Shown: positions 46,771-61,000 of the stretch, piece by piece | How positions within the stretch are numbered: the stretch's first letter is position 1 | Layout of the letters: every line of letters begins with the position of its first letter | Assembly: GCA_000149265.1 (NCBI GenBank) | Contig: CH003295.1 | Location: 326,902-390,901, forward strand | DNA length: 64,000 bases | Origin: Ciona savignyi | Taxonomy: Eukaryota; Chordata; Ascidiacea; Phlebobranchia; Cionidae | Direction: 5' to 3' | The notes under the pieces: model-generated | The model's input: the letters and a program-made list of their open reading frames with translations, nothing else | Told to the model about the DNA's origin: nothing | Database searches by the model: none | Program-made: the position numbers and the translations under genes

Positions 46771-49700
46771 ATGAGAAAAGAAGAAAAGCGAAACCAACGA
46801 GGCCAATGGAAAAGCAAGCCGCAGTTTTTACTCGCGTGCGTCGGCTACGCGGTTGGTCTGGGAAATATATGGAGATTTCCCTATCTGTGCTTTAAAAGTG
46901 GCGGTGGTATGTAGAAAAAATAGCGTTTTAGTATTCATTGTTATTCAAACAAATACTGGTTCCATTAAAAACTACGCGAATCTACTCTTGAAGCTTCACA
47001 GTTGCCATGGTGATGTTTCGTTATATAAATGATGTCTTCCTTTAGTTCACTTTTTGGGTAAGTTTATAAAACCTTAAAAAGAGGGTTCTTTGGTTTCTGC
47101 TGTATAAACAAACAAATTACAAGTCTAAATATAGTGCAATATAACAGTATTGTGTCTGGTATTCTGTCTGAGCAAACACAGTCTACATACATAGCATTAA
47201 TTCAGTATATTTAAAGAATCATTTAAAGTATGTAAAATCCAAAAATGATTATGATCTCTGTGGCAACCCAAATTGAGAATATAAATTTGTAAACATTAAA
47301 TAAATGCTAATACCAGTGGAATACTCTTTACAAAGTTCTAAACCTTTCCAGGTGCTTTTCTGATTCCATATTTTACTATGTTGGTTCTTTGTGGGATTCC
47401 ACTACTGTATTTGGAGATGGCTATCGGCCAGTACACTGGTTATGGGCCTGTTCATGCATTAGCCAGTATATGTCCACTAATGAAAGGTATTTTTTTCTAT
47501 TGAGAAAGCCCCAAAGGCATTTTATGGTAACCTATATTATTAGTGGGATTAGAAAAATTTTAAAGCGTAATGTAGCATTTTATCTGGCTCATTGAAAAGA
47601 TTTGTGTTTTGTCAGCCGAAGGGTGATGGAGATCGAAACCAGCCACTAACTAGGCGATTGTGTCTTTGATTCTATCCTACTTTTTAGAAAATTGCATGTC
47701 CACTTCAGCAGTTTATAGTATTTGCTATAAGGCAAAGACACTATGACTTTTGCTTGACCCATTTTACAGTTCCAGGTCGTTGAATAAGTACCTTGGACAT
47801 AGAAACAATGGGACACATTAATAGCTATTTAATCTAAAATCTTTTTAAAAAAGGCTCTATCACTTTTATTACATGACTTAAAGGGGGCTCCTTAGACAAA
47901 CTTACAATAATTACAATAAAGTAACTTTACAGGTGTTGGCGTAGCAACGGTTATCATCAGTTTCATACTTTGCACTTACTACAACGTTGTGATTACTTGG
48001 GCATTATACTACTTATTTAATTCCTTTCGTACAAAGCTGCCATGGTATAGTTGTAATGAAACATGGAGCACCTCAAACTGTACTCTCTCGTCCAATAGTT
48101 CACACAATGGTTCTATTTCGTCTACACAAGATTTCTTTGAGTAAGTTTTTTTATTTCGGTTTTATTATTTTTGTTTATGGTAAGTAGTATCCCACCTCAT
48201 GTACTGGTATTATTTCACACTGCCGGCTAATCGCTCAGGCCAGATTTTTAGTATAAACCAGAACATTGTTTGTTCGATTTTTATTCTGAGCACTTTGTGC
48301 CCATCAGCAAAGGTTTTTAAACAATGTTGCCTTGAACCAGTGATGCAAATGGATCGAACAAAAGAATAGATGTATTCATTCATTCAGCACACTGCAATAA
48401 CTTCTGAGGCATCCTATAATGTTTGTTTTATTTTTTAAGCTTACTAAACCCAACTGATGGGATAAGTAGTTTGCACCATGGCAAACCAGTGCAATTTTGA
48501 GAACATGCCAAACTATAGGCCTGCTAGCTGCAAGAAAGTATCAATGTCATTTTTGAGTCTCAATTTTGGTTTAAATTGTTTGGGGCCATTGGGGGTTATT
48601 TTATTTAGTTTTTTATTACACGGAACTCGAATTAAGTTATTTCTTAGCCAGGTTGTTCTAAAGAAAACTGATGGTATACATGACATGGGAAATATGCAGT
48701 GGCAAGTGTTTGGCTGTTTCGCACTCGCATGGATTCTCTGCTTTCTCTGCATATGTCGTGGCATCAAATCAGTTGGCAAGGTTTATATGTTTGATTTTTT
48801 ATTTCAGTTTTAACTTCTCTTTGTTAAAGCACAAAAAGTGTGTTTTTCAATCCTCTTTTTTATCTAAACCAATTATTGCAAGTTTGTTTGGTTTCTGTAC
48901 AGTGTTTAAGGTAATTTTGGAATCAATATTTGTTTAAATATACAACCTTTTACCTTCCTGCATACTGCCAACACTATCACAGTACCGACTGAACCAACCG
49001 GCTATGGTGTGAATAGAATATTTTTTAGAAATATTTTTTTAATTAGATAAACTTAAATAAAACTATTAGGTTGGATTAAAATCATGTCATCCGGGGAATG
49101 ACTAAATGATGAAGTGTTCACCAAATAGGTTAAAACCACTTTACAGTGGTCTAATGCATAATACCTATGTTATAAATTAAAAACACAATATATTTTCTGT
49201 GTTATAATGTGATAAAATATATAATACCTATGTTATGAAGTTACTTTTTTCTTAATCTCAGAATAAATGTGTTTTTAATTGAATACAATATTTATTTTGT
49301 TCACACCCTAGCCATATCTAAACTAAGTTTATTGCAATAATTATAAATGAGGTTAATTTTATCTGCAAGCCATATTTTAACACTAACTGTAGTTTCATTG
49401 GCATCATGATACACATTACAATCTGTTAAATACGTTTAGTTTAGATATAGGAAATTTGTATTTAGGATTACCGCGATTATTGCAATACACGAAATATCGT
49501 TGCAGCCTTAGTTGTACTAAAATATCATGTATATTTGGTACAACATTAGCTTTCACTAGGATGTATAAACATTTGGATACATCTATTTATCACTACATTT
49601 CTTTTATTATAACAGGTTTTTATACAATTTTGATCCTAGGTTGTGTATGTTACTGCAACATTCCCGTATTTGATCCTGATTGTTCTTTTGGTGGGAAGCG

Positions 49701-52700
49701 CCACATTACCGGGTGCAATTGACGGAGTGATTTATTTCATCAAACCTGTGTGGGCGAAGCTGCTAAATGTGGAGGTTTGTGTATGTTAGCGCCCATAAAC
49801 ATTTAAAAAATATAAATATGTAACACCGCTGCATTTATTGGTGCCACGTATTAACAAATCATTAAAATGCAAAATACTGTATCTGACAATTTAAAAAGCC
49901 ACTTTAATAAGATTCACAGGCTTTCATGGAATCACCATTTCCGATAGATAGTAATATTATATTGGTATAGTGGCAAACAGGAAATTATTCACAATATTAA
50001 ACTAAATATTCAAATATAAATAAAGCTTTTATCATATACTACTTAATCTCAAGATTCTCAACTACCACACTATACAGAATAAAATTTTAAATAACTAGCC
50101 TAATGATCGCCAGTGAAACTCCTAAAACGAAACGTTTAGACATAATTAAGCTATCTGCTTAGATTAATACTCTTGTTATAATAAACAAAAGCCTGTTCAG
50201 AAATTGATCTTATCCACCCTAAAATGGTATTGTTAAGGTTTTGTTGCTGCATGAGTGAGGTATTATTGTTGGGTTTTTGCCAGTAAAATATGTCAGTTTA
50301 TATTTATAAATCTTTACAGGTGTGGGTTAATGCTGCAGCTCAAAACTTCAACTCGATTGGAATCGCATTTGGTTCACTGATCGCATTCGCCAGCTACAAC
50401 CCCAGGGACAACAACATTTTGAAGGACACTTTATGTATTTCCCTTATTAACAGTGCAACTAGTTTGTTAGCAGGTGAATTTCAAGCACATTTAATCTAAA
50501 TATAATGAAATATTATGTACAACTGTTTGTGAACACCATTAAAATTATGTTGTTAAAATTTCAGGCTTTGTGATATTTTCTGCTATGGGCCACATGGCCT
50601 TTGTTCTTGGCAAAGAAGTTCCTGATGTAGCAACCGAAGGGCCGGAGCTTGTTTTCATTGTTTACCCTCAAATATTTTCCAACCTACCTGTGCCTCAACT
50701 TTGGTCGGTGGTTTTCTTTTTCATGCTTGTTTGCATGGGTATCGACAGCCAGGTGAGTGTTTTTTTGGTTAGTTACACTTCACCTCACCCCATGACCTTC
50801 AGTCATAATTGAATAATCTACTTTTTATATGCAGTTTGCTATGGTGGAAGTGGTGAACACAACGCTCACAGATATGTGGGGTGGCAAACTGCTGACGCGC
50901 TACTTTAAGCGCAAGGAGCTGCTTGTGTTGTGCGTGTGTCTAGTAGCTTTCCTACTTGGAATCCCCAATCTCATGCAGGTTGGTTTGTAAGTTTGTATTA
51001 TATGCAAATAAGCTGGGTTGATGCAGGCTTTTAGCGTGAAGTGGTGTTGCGTTATTTAATATAGAAGTCGTGGTTGATTGATCACAAAAAGCATTGGAAT
51101 TTACTAGAGCGGCCAAAAATAGGTGAATTTGCATACAACTTAGTATATAGGCGCCGAAAAATTACATTTTGTTGACTGGTGTCACACCAGTGGTGGGGTA
51201 TCTTGTCGTTACATTAACACAAATTCTTTGTTAATTTTTTTATAGACTGAAATAGAACTGCAGTTTCACCGAGTTCACATGGAAAATTTGTAGATTTTAA
51301 AATTATTGTTTGTTTTGTTCTTTAAAAAATAGTTGAACTATGTTAAATTTCTATGTTTAGGAAGGTTGGTTAATGCATTATAAATGCGATGGTTTTTTTT
51401 TGTAAAATTTTCATGTTTATTAAGAAACAATTTTGAACTGAGTGTCAAGCAATATTTTTTTTCAATTTTTATTCATGCAGGGTGGGATCTATGTGTTTAC
51501 GCTGCTCGATAATTACACAGCCATCGTTTCCCTTATGTTCCTTGCATTCTTCGAAGTGATCGCTATATGTTGGCTCTATGGGGGCAGACGGGTTGCGAAA
51601 GACGTGCAAGTCATGACTGGAACTGCCCCATCTTACTACTTCATCGTGTGCTGGATAATCATAGCTCCCATGCTTATCGGGGTGAGTGTGGGTTTTACAT
51701 TGGCTTGGTGGGGGGGACGGAACTGCTTTGTTTTTATGAATGAGAAAATACAATTAGGCTGAATTCACATCAGAAAGACATTTTGTCTATCATGCTACAA
51801 AACGTTTTTCATGAGGGTGTTTACTTGACTGTGGATATACACTTATGGTTAGAATTATAAATGAAAATAAATGTAATTATATAATAAATTTTTATTGGTA
51901 CAAAAAAGTACTATTGAAATAGAACACTGATTAAGTATTGGATATATCTAATTTTTCCTTAGCCAGTGTAGTTTTTTTTTTGGCTTAGCACTAGTTATTT
52001 TTGTAGATTGCCGTTTTTTTATTTCCCAGAAGTAATTTTGATAGTCTACCAGACTGTTTCAAAAATTGGCTCAATCATAATTCTACAGGCAAAATAAACT
52101 GTTAACCAGTATCTATTAGGGAAATTCATTTGAGTTTAAAACTACCAGTACTGATTTTGTACAGTCTAGGCTAAACAACAAAGCTGCAAATGCCTTTATT
52201 TTGAACTACACATATAATAAATATAAATAGTATTTGTACTGCATATTAGCAATGAAACAATGGTATAGGCTGATATTTGACGATCATAAACACGTAGGAA
52301 AATAGCAAATGCTTAATTTCTGTAAAACTTGTTTTATTCGTTGAACGACGTGTCGTTTGCGTCAAAACCGATTGGTGTAAATCAGCGCATAAGAGACAAT
52401 ACGATCTATTTGAAAAACGTTGGTGCGACACGACGAAAACGTTTTTTGTCGTTTCCGTATGAACCCGACCTTAGTGGATTAATGTACAGGAAATTCTCCG
52501 GTTACCGTGCTCTATTGCTATAACAATATGAGCTACGTAATCAGACAAATTGTTTTATTATTTCCACGCTCACACCCGAGCTTCCTGTCAAATTAAAAAT
52601 TCCCGCCAAATGTCGGTTGCCCCAATCAATCAGTCATTGTGCGAACCTCCCACCAATGTATTGTTCTGCGTGACACGGCGTGATAAACCACAATGTAGTT

Positions 52701-53952
52701 CCCTTCGATCAATTTCGTAAAATGCAAATAAGTCTGAATCTGATTGTATTATTCTGTTTGGATAGTAACGGACGTTAATGTTTACAAAAAAGGCGTATTC
52801 ATAATATAAAGGTGATTTTGTTTGATTTTTATGAAGTTAATCAGGGGTAACCACAACTCGTACCAAGTAAGACTTCATTCTATGTACGTTGTTTACTTGC
52901 GTTACAAATTTTCAATGGGTTGTTTTGATAAATGTTCACTTTAATCAAAATAGTCGTATTCTGTTAAACCATCTAGGTCCATTAATGTAAACTAGTGAAT
53001 GTGAAAAGCGCACAAGTCTTTTCACAGTGCAGTGTTGTAAGGTGGGGCAACTGCAGCAACAATTTGTTTCTTCGTACAGGTTATACTGATATTCAGTATT
53101 ATAAAGTACAAGCCGGCACATTATGGAACGTACACCTATCCGGGTTGGGCTGATGGTATCGGTTGGTTGGTGGCACTCAGCTCAATGCTGTGCATTCCTA
53201 TTGGGGCCTTCATCACCATATTTAAGTTAAATGGATCCTTCTTAGAAGTAAGTCAAACTAAATAAATGAGGGCGATGTTCATACCAACCAGACTTTTTTT
53301 TTCGAATTCAAATCAATTTTATTTCACTTCTCCCCCCAAATCCAATGTAAAAAGGGACAAGTGTGTCAATCACCACAATTTTATTCCCATAGTTTTGCGT
53401 CCCAAACCTTGTTCCCCATGTTGCATAACACCTGATGTATTTTTGATACAAAACGGAAAAAAAAATTCGTTTTAAATACCCACCAACAAATAGGGTTAAA
53501 CACCGCTAGAACGAGTGGCCGCACATTCCGGCAAGTTCAGGATGACTAAACATTTCTAGTTCAAATACAAGCGACCGGCAATTTCGCACAAAGGATACCG
53601 CCAGCTAAAAAAACACTCTCTATAAGAAGTAATAACACTTTAAGTGCAGGAAAACGGGGTATATGAAGCTGTTTTAAAAGCGAGGTTAAAGGGATACCAC
53701 TCAAAATGGTTGTGTACTCGGCTAAAATATGTTACTAACATTCTGTAAATATCTATATTCCACGCAACGATATTTTGCTAAAGTCAAATTATCATTTAGC
53801 GAATGAAGCAGTCTATAAAACCAGTGACGTGTGGCAAGGACGCATACAAAGGAGACGAAGCACAAAACAACGAAGACATTATCTCCGATCCACCGTCATT
53901 CTCCGCAGAATTCAAGTCGTTTATGTCGAGCGACAAAGCTGATCAAGCGTAA
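46771..53952 (+). CDS. SLC6 Na+/Cl--coupled transporter, GABA/taurine/creatine-like, 584 aa
   Basis: Eleven exons: 46771-46906, 47352-47486, 47933-48140, 48648-48780, 49640-49774, 50320-50473, 50565-50752, 50835-50978, 51481-51681, 53080-53247, 53800-53952, with matching phases. TM1 is [22 protein letters not shown]2 ends [12 protein letters not shown]. The large extracellular loop has N-x-S/T glycosylation sites and Cys pairs. KSVGK precedes TM5, [20 protein letters not shown] is TM6, INSATS is TM7 and GIDSQFAMVE is TM8. Gln in TM6 and Ser in TM6 and TM7 fit chloride dependence; Asp-Ser of TM8 fits the Na2 site. The family imports small amines or amino acids at the plasma membrane. The subfamily is unclear. 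The start follows an in-frame stop at ~46747, but an extra 5' exon cannot be excluded. The exon-4 acceptor CTTAG/CCAGG is the one that keeps phase. Confidence 0.92.
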
Positions 53953-54182
53953 AAGGCCAAGCGTGAATTACCACCAATGATGAATTCCGCCGTTCAAAAC
54001 TCCCGTTTCCGTTTCCATGCTTTAACGACACAAATGCACCACTATTTCACAACTTTTGTCATCGTATGTTGATCGTACTAACAATTTTTCCTCGCACTAT
54101 CCTTCGCGAACATCTTACCATATAATACTTTTTGTATTTAGATAATTTTTTATATCGAGGATCCTTTAGTCTGCGAAAGTTC

Positions 54183-54188
54183 AATAAA
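54183..54188 (+). terminator. Poly(A) signal for the SLC6 gene
   Basis: AATAAA 231 nt after the SLC6 stop codon; a second lies near 54264. Confidence 0.6.
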
Positions 54189-54350
54189 TCAAGAGCTTAC
54201 CACATTCCTGTTTCTAGGTATATTAGTTCACGAGTATAATGATGCAAAACTATGTTTATTCCAAATAAAAAAGTTGCATTTTTTAAAAGGCTTCGTTGTT
54301 TCCTTCAGATGTGGTTTGGTGTAGGGGGGTAGTTTTGCGGGGTGACCAGT

Positions 54351-54469
54351 CAACTGAACCCCTTACAACTGAACCCCTTACAACTGAACCCCTTACAACT
54401 GAACCCCTTTACAACTGAACCCCTTTTAACCGAACGCTTTTAACTGAAAAGGGGGCTCAGTTGTAAAGA
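54351..54469. repeat. 15-bp tandem array with one inverted unit
   Basis: Five copies of CAACTGAACCCCTTA, the later ones slightly varied, then degenerate units, and at 54449-54469 a reverse-complement copy (AGGGGGCTCAGTTGTAAAG). The whole would fold back on itself. Confidence 0.85.
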
Positions 54470-54487
54470 GTAGAAATAGGCCTAACC

Positions 54488-56759
54488 CAGAGGTTCTCAA
54501 ACTGTGCGTCGCGACGCCCTGGTGCGTCGTTTGAAATCGTGTGGGGCGTCGCACGGCCATTGCGTTTAAAACTACACTCATTATAAGCAAAGAAAACGCA
54601 TTGTGTAATCACAATTACTTACTCAGTCCATTGCGTTAATAAAATGCATTGTGTAATCACAATACTTACTCAGTTCATTACGTGAATAACACGCATTGCA
54701 TAATTCATTCAGTAAAATTCAGTTATAAAATGGATGTAAACAGCAAGTTAATGTTGCAGACTAAGCGTAAAAACTCGACTGAAGATGATAAACCTAAAAA
54801 GAAGTATCGTAAGTACAGTGACAATTATTTGGATTTTGGTTTCACGTTTGTATTGCAAAATGGCGAGGAAAAACCTCAGTGCGTTATTTGCAACCAAATA
54901 TTGGCCAGTGAGAGCATGTTACCGAATAAACTTAAACGGCATTTGGCATTATCACATCCACAATTTGAAAGTAAACCCAGATGTTTTTTTGCTAGAAAAT
55001 TAAATGATATGAAGGGCCAAGTATCTACCATTTTGAAATACTCGCAACTACCATCAAAGGCTTTATTAGCATCCTATCAAGTTGCGCACAGAATTGCTAA
55101 GTGCAAGAAACCTCGCAGTATTGCTGAAGAACTTATACTGCCTGCTGCAATCGATCTTGCAACTACGATGATAGGAGAAGCTGCCAAAAAATTAAAGTTA
55201 GTACCGTTATCCAATGATACCGTGTGTCGTCGGATTGGTGACATGGCGTTGGACATTCACGATCAACTGATCGATAAAATGAAACAACAAGAATTTAGCC
55301 TGCAATTAGATGAAGCGACTGATGGCAGTCGAGATGCCCACCTAATTTGCTACGTGCGTTTTGTTGACTTCTCTGAGCGCAACTTGGTAGAAGAGCTACT
55401 GTTTTGCAAGCCTATTGAAATTGGTTGCCGAGGAACTGATCTTTTCAATATAATCAACAATTTTATTTCTACAAACAATCTAGATTGGGGAAACTGCATT
55501 AGCATATGTACAGATGGTGCCAGAGCTATGTCTGGCAGTCGCACTGGACTGCGAAGTCTAATTCAAGAACGTGCCCCAATGGCCAAGTGGGTGCATTGCA
55601 TGATACACAGAGAGGCATTGGTGGCTCGTGAGCTAAGTCCGGAACTTGGTGCTACAGTTGAAATAGTCACCAAAATTATTAACTTTATCAAAACACGGCC
55701 ATTGAAATCAAGAGTGTTTGAAAAACTTTGTGCAGAAATGAATGCAGAACATCGAAGTTTGCTGTTTTATTATTCGTCCAGGTGGCTTTCGCTTGGAAAA
55801 TCGTTCGAACGAGTCTACGAGCTGCTGGACGAACTCCGTGCATTTTTGCAACAAGAGAGAAATGAACTTGCTAATTACCTAGCTGAGACCAATTTTTTTA
55901 TTGAAGTTGGCTTATGTGTGTGATATTTTTGATAAATTGAATAAACTGAATCTGTCTATGCAAGGGGCTCATACAAATGTGCTCGACATTTCACATAAAA
56001 TTACAGCGTTCACAAAAAAGCTGTATCTGTGGAAAGAAGATATTGCAAATGTGTCTGGAAGTTCTGAGTATTTCCCGTTTTTGTCCAGTCTGCTTCAAAA
56101 GAAAAGTATCATGCTGCCTTTAGATCTACAAAGCGTATTTGTGCAACATCTATCCAAGCTCGAGTTAAAGTTCGCACACTACTTTCAAGAAGATATGTCA
56201 AGCTAAGAATGGATTCACGACCCTTTCGCCCAACGTATTCCATCTTTCTTCACTGGAGAAGAAAAAGAACATTACATTGACCTTACCTGTGACTGTTCCC
56301 TGAAAAGGAAATTTAATTCAGTCAATCTGACAAATTTTTGGATTTCATTGAATGACGAATATCCAGCTTTGACGAAAAAAGCATTGCGAATTCTTGTCCC
56401 TTTCGCTACGTCGTATTTATGCGAAGCGGGATTTTCTGCCATGGCCGTCATTAAAACTAAATATCGATCACGAATAGACGTTGAAAGAGAAATGAGGGTG
56501 GCAGTTACAAAGATTATCCCAAGGTTCCACGATCTTTGCAACAAAAAAAAACAAGCCCACGCGTCACATTAGATTTAAACTAAATTAGTAACGGGCGGGG
56601 ACGTGGCTATTGTTCTTTTATTGTATTTCATTTCTTCATTACGTGTGCGCCGATGCCACTAAATATAACTTTGGTAGCAATATATTAATGACTGGTGCGT
56701 CGCAAGCTTAGCAAACTTTTGGAAAGGCGTCGCAACCAAAAAAAGTTTGAGAACCACTG
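54488..56759 (+). mobile_element. Decayed hAT DNA transposon, 2272 bp
   Basis: Inverted ends CAGAGGTTCTCAAACT and, read inward from the right, CAGTGGTTCTCAAACT, both followed by a GCGACGCC motif. A hAT transposase lies inside. I could not find a matching 8-bp target duplication (GCCTAACC left, CCAATCAA right), so the flanks have decayed or rearranged. It lies between SLC6 and EP400. Confidence 0.88.
54730..56572 (+). pseudogene. hAT transposase with BED zinc finger, frameshifted
   Basis: The first frame (54730-55923) begins MDVNSK, with a Lys/Arg-rich segment, a BED-type finger (CVICNQ, then HLALSH) and the RNase H-like core motifs LQLDEATDGSRDAHL and CTDGARAMSG, carrying the two expected acidic residues. 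It breaks near 55905; the next frame (55901-56206) continues DIFDKLNKLNLSMQG. A further break precedes the C-terminal dimerisation part at 56348-56572 (ATSYLCEAGFSAM, YRSRIDVEREMRV). It resembles the ZBED5/FAM200-like hAT group. Its breaks argue against domestication. Confidence 0.9.
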
Positions 56760-58032
56760 CCAATCAAAAATACAATTTTATTACGCGTAAATAAGATTAG
56801 CACAAAACTTTCTATATTTATGTATGTATTAAAGATACATAAATAAAAAATATAATAATAAATAAAAGTTTTAGTTTAGTTTTTTGTTTCCACGATGAAA
56901 ACATGAATCAGGATTTTTGAAAAAAAATGGAAAACGGGAAAAAACGGCAAAACGACAGTCGTTAGAACACGTCTAAAAAACAAGCAATAAATTATTAAAA
57001 TCCGGTAAAATTAGACGTGGCCGCTAAAACCCAAAATAAAAAAGATGCGTTCGATCCAAACTTATCTTTTACCCGTTTCCCGGGAAATCCCCCATTTATT
57101 ACATTCCACTGAAACTTTAATCAGTCACATTTATGCTTTATATAAGAAGAAACTGTCCAATTGAGTTAAATCTTCTGGTGGTGCTAGCTAATGATTTGGA
57201 TCTACATTGACAGACTCTAGGTATATTGGGTCGAAGAATTCCCGAGATGCCCAAGAATATAAGCACGACTGTCATTTTGCAAAAGTTCAGCACCGGTTAT
57301 TCTATATTAGCTGATATTTCGAAACTGTTAAAGGTTATTCGATTTTTATTGTAAGGGAAGTTGTAGGTGAATAAAATAAACTGATACAGGGGCAAAAGAA
57401 CCCTACAAACAGCAAAACAGAAAATCCGTTGTAATATTTAATTCATAACTTGAATACTTTGTTCACGTTGGATATCAAGTTTGAATTGGTTACCCGCTTC
57501 CAGAAACCAACGTTATACAGTTTGTAGAAGATACAATAAGGGTGATAAAGTAGCAAAGGAACCCGATCGTTTCTGCATGCAGAAAAAAATAGGGAGCGTA
57601 CATTCAACATGGGTTTTAAAAATAGTGGTGGTTTACGTGTGACAGTAGTATTTTATCCTTAGCCACCATAGTTTTACGTGTTTATTTGTGGTACGCGTAC
57701 TGTATTTGTCGTATCCATGGGGTCAACATACAGTCGAAAGCCATCAACTTAAAGCTACAAAAATGTTGCGACCTTTGTCAGATGTTCTGGTTTTAACGGG
57801 TTCTCCGTGAAAAATCATTCCTCAGAAAACAATACTTGGGTTTCATTTTTATTTATTACTTCAACATAGAAAGAAAAACAGGTATGCAACCAAACCTATA
57901 TAGAATATATAGCGCTACTGAGACGACTATAAAATAAGAAATCTAACGCCTGCACGATCATGTAAAAATAATGTTGATAGAAGTATATTATTTACACAAA
58001 TAAAAAAAAAACTTGGGATCTTTCCGACGTAT
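56760..58032. other. Intergenic region between hAT remnant and EP400 3' end
   Basis: AT-rich unique DNA. TTTATT at 57848-57853 and 57852-57857 gives AATAAA on the minus strand ~180 nt past the EP400 stop, a plausible poly(A) signal. No gene seen. Confidence 0.55.
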
Positions 58033-61000
58033 TTATCTCGGCAAATTTTGCAACGTGTATTGAATCTCCGGGTTTTGCGACTCCTGACTGGTTGATAAAG
58101 TCACAACTTGTTGTGCTGACGTGGGGTCCTCCTGGGTGGGTTGGACTGTGGTGGACAAGGTGGGAGCCGGACTCTGGCTTCCCTGTAAGTTGATTGAAGT
58201 GGGCGACAAAACAGTTTGTGCAAGATTCCGTATGTGAACCTGCAATTGTAGTTTACATGGTAAATTAATGTATCAAGCAAGACTGGTATGTTCTATTTTT
58301 CTGGTGTTGCATAGTTTTTCTTACAGTCAGTAGTTTTGCAAATCACTAGGAAGTTTTGTTTTAATGTTGTTAACAAGTCTACTTGTGACGTTACAAAGTC
58401 GCTTGTTAGAGGGCAAATCTACAGTACAAATATTAAAAATTTCACTACTATCAAATCTTCACCGGTCTAAAGCGGTAAAAAGGTTAGGGACCACTGTTGT
58501 ATACATTAAACTTAATTGTAAAGTATCAAGACAGCATTACCACCTGCTGGGAAAGCAGTTGTGACTGAAGCTGTACATTCTTCTGGTTGCTCACCGTCAC
58601 CACAGTGGGTGGACGTTGCATAGATACTGGTGTTGAGGCCACCACCATTTGATTACTGGGCAATTGGATTTGACGTACCTGTGTACATTTATTATATTAC
58701 TGCTTCATGATAAATAACGAAGAATTTTAGTTTTCACTCTGCAAAAATGCATCCACCAAACTTTTTGCAGATTCGAGAATAGCAATCAACCTACCCTGGG
58801 AATTTGCAACGATTGGCGTGACTGGGTGAGCAATCTCTGCTGTTGGTTTCCACTGCCAGCTCCGCTCACTATGGTGGCGGCAACTGATATAGGCAGCTGT
58901 GTGATCTGCTGCTGACTTATCTGCACGGAAAAGGACTTTCAAATGTCTAAAAGAACACAATAAAATCACACCACTGGGCAATATTTAAATCCCGCAAAAA
59001 ATCAAGAAAGAAATGTAGAATAAAGCAGTGACAACTACCTGACTGCTTTGTGGCACCAAGGTGTGGCGAATCGGGGCACCAGCAGGACTTTGGTTTTGTA
59101 AGAGTTTTGTCACGGTGAGCGCCACAGGCTGTTGCTGTCCCTGTCAAGTATTATCACATCAGTATGCAGATTAATCAATGAATATATATAGATGTGAGGT
59201 CATCTTAAGCTGGGAATGTCCTTACATGAATAAATGAATCCCTGTGCTTAAGGAACATTAATTTTAAATCGGTACAAACTACCAGAACAAGCAAAACTAT
59301 ATCGGAAATCATTTGTATGATAAAGTAATGTATTCTATCGGGTGGTAGGTTATTAATTGATAAAATGATAAATTATAACCACTTCCTCACACATAGGAAC
59401 TACCAATGAATAGGAAGGAAGAAAGAAAAGGAAGGAAGAAAGAAAAGGAAGAAAGAAAGAAAAGAAAGGAAGAAAGTATCTCCAGCTAAACACAGTGTGC
59501 GAAAACAAAACACAAACAGGATCCAAAGCATAGCTGTCAATGGAACCACAATAAAAATGGTCTTACTTTGTTAGAGTTTCGTCTTTGCTTCTGTTGTTGC
59601 TGCTGCTGCATTATCTGACTTAGAACTTGAGCCTGAATCTGTGGCATCTTCACAGCGGTGGTGCCTTGTTGGGAGGTACCAACCAATTGTTGAGTGTAAA
59701 CCGCTTTCGACTGTTTCGATGCAATCACCTATACAATCAAGATTTCTTTTAATGTCAGGATCATGGTATTGGTTCAGGTGTATTGTTAAACTATTCTCAA
59801 ACACTTACACATGGTATATGTATTATAACAGGTCATTTAATGTGGTGGTGGGCATAAACCTTTGTCAGTTAAACATTGGATATTGATTTGATTAGTAATC
59901 TAATCTATTTAATTCGGTCATTTTTATCGCTATTTCGACTATAAAGAGAAGAAAATTCACATGACCGATTGAGAAGTAAAACATGGATGTGCAATGATTT
60001 AATGGTAAACCTGACAGGTTTTTTTTACAGAAAAAGCAAAGTAACTGTCAACTTATTTGCTTTCACTCTAGCAGCCAATACAGAAATACAATGTCCACCA
60101 AAAACGAAAATCATGTGTGATTTCAGTGCACTGTCTATTACAACTGGTAGAAACAAATGGATTTTTGTTTCTGATCAGTAACGTGTCAAGCGATTCCATG
60201 TATTTTTATGGCAATGTACAAGCAGAATACTTACTTGTCTTGCCTGTTGCTGAGGCATCTGACGTTGTTTGAGAAGTTGCTGTTGGAATATGATCTGCTG
60301 TGGGTTCAAAGAAGTCTGAAAACAAAACTTTATTTTACTTCCTACCAATACTGAAGAACCACACCAACACATACTGATTGGTTAAAAACAAGAAAACCGA
60401 GCATATCGTATTCTTAAGTTGTAAAAAAATTAATTGTTTTGTCGTTGTAGTTCCTAACAGATGTGACAGGGTATGGTTAAAAGTTCTAATTCAAAGATAA
60501 AGACATCACACCAACCGAACCATCTTAAATTATTAAATTAGATAAACAACTAGTTCTAGTTCCCAAGTCTTCTCAGTTAGAGCTAATACTGTGATCTTCA
60601 TTAGAAATCAGAAGACCATCGTGGTTAATCATCATTGAAGACTTGGGAAGTGAAACAAATAAGCAACACAAACCTGTGCTCCAGTGACTATCATCGACTT
60701 CTGCTGAGCTTGGCTTGTGGTGTTGAGACTACTCAAGTTCACTCCTGCAGCAAAGGTATGGGTTAGAAGTGTTTTTTTGGTATAAGGAATTCAAATCATA
60801 AAACTTGTAATGCAGACAAGTTCAAACAAAATCCTCTTGATGAAATACCTGAAACAAGGTTGGTGACTGGAACGGTAATTGGAAGTGGTTTGGAGGTGAT
60901 AATTGATTGTGTGGCTTGTTGAGCAGCCAGTGATTGTACTTGCTGTGCTTGGATCTGGGCATGAATGGGTGCTATCTGGATCTGTGTGGGTTGTATAATA

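Noticed and set aside
54730-56572. Domesticated hAT transposase gene
   Set aside because: At least two frame breaks and preserved TIRs indicate an ordinary dead transposon.
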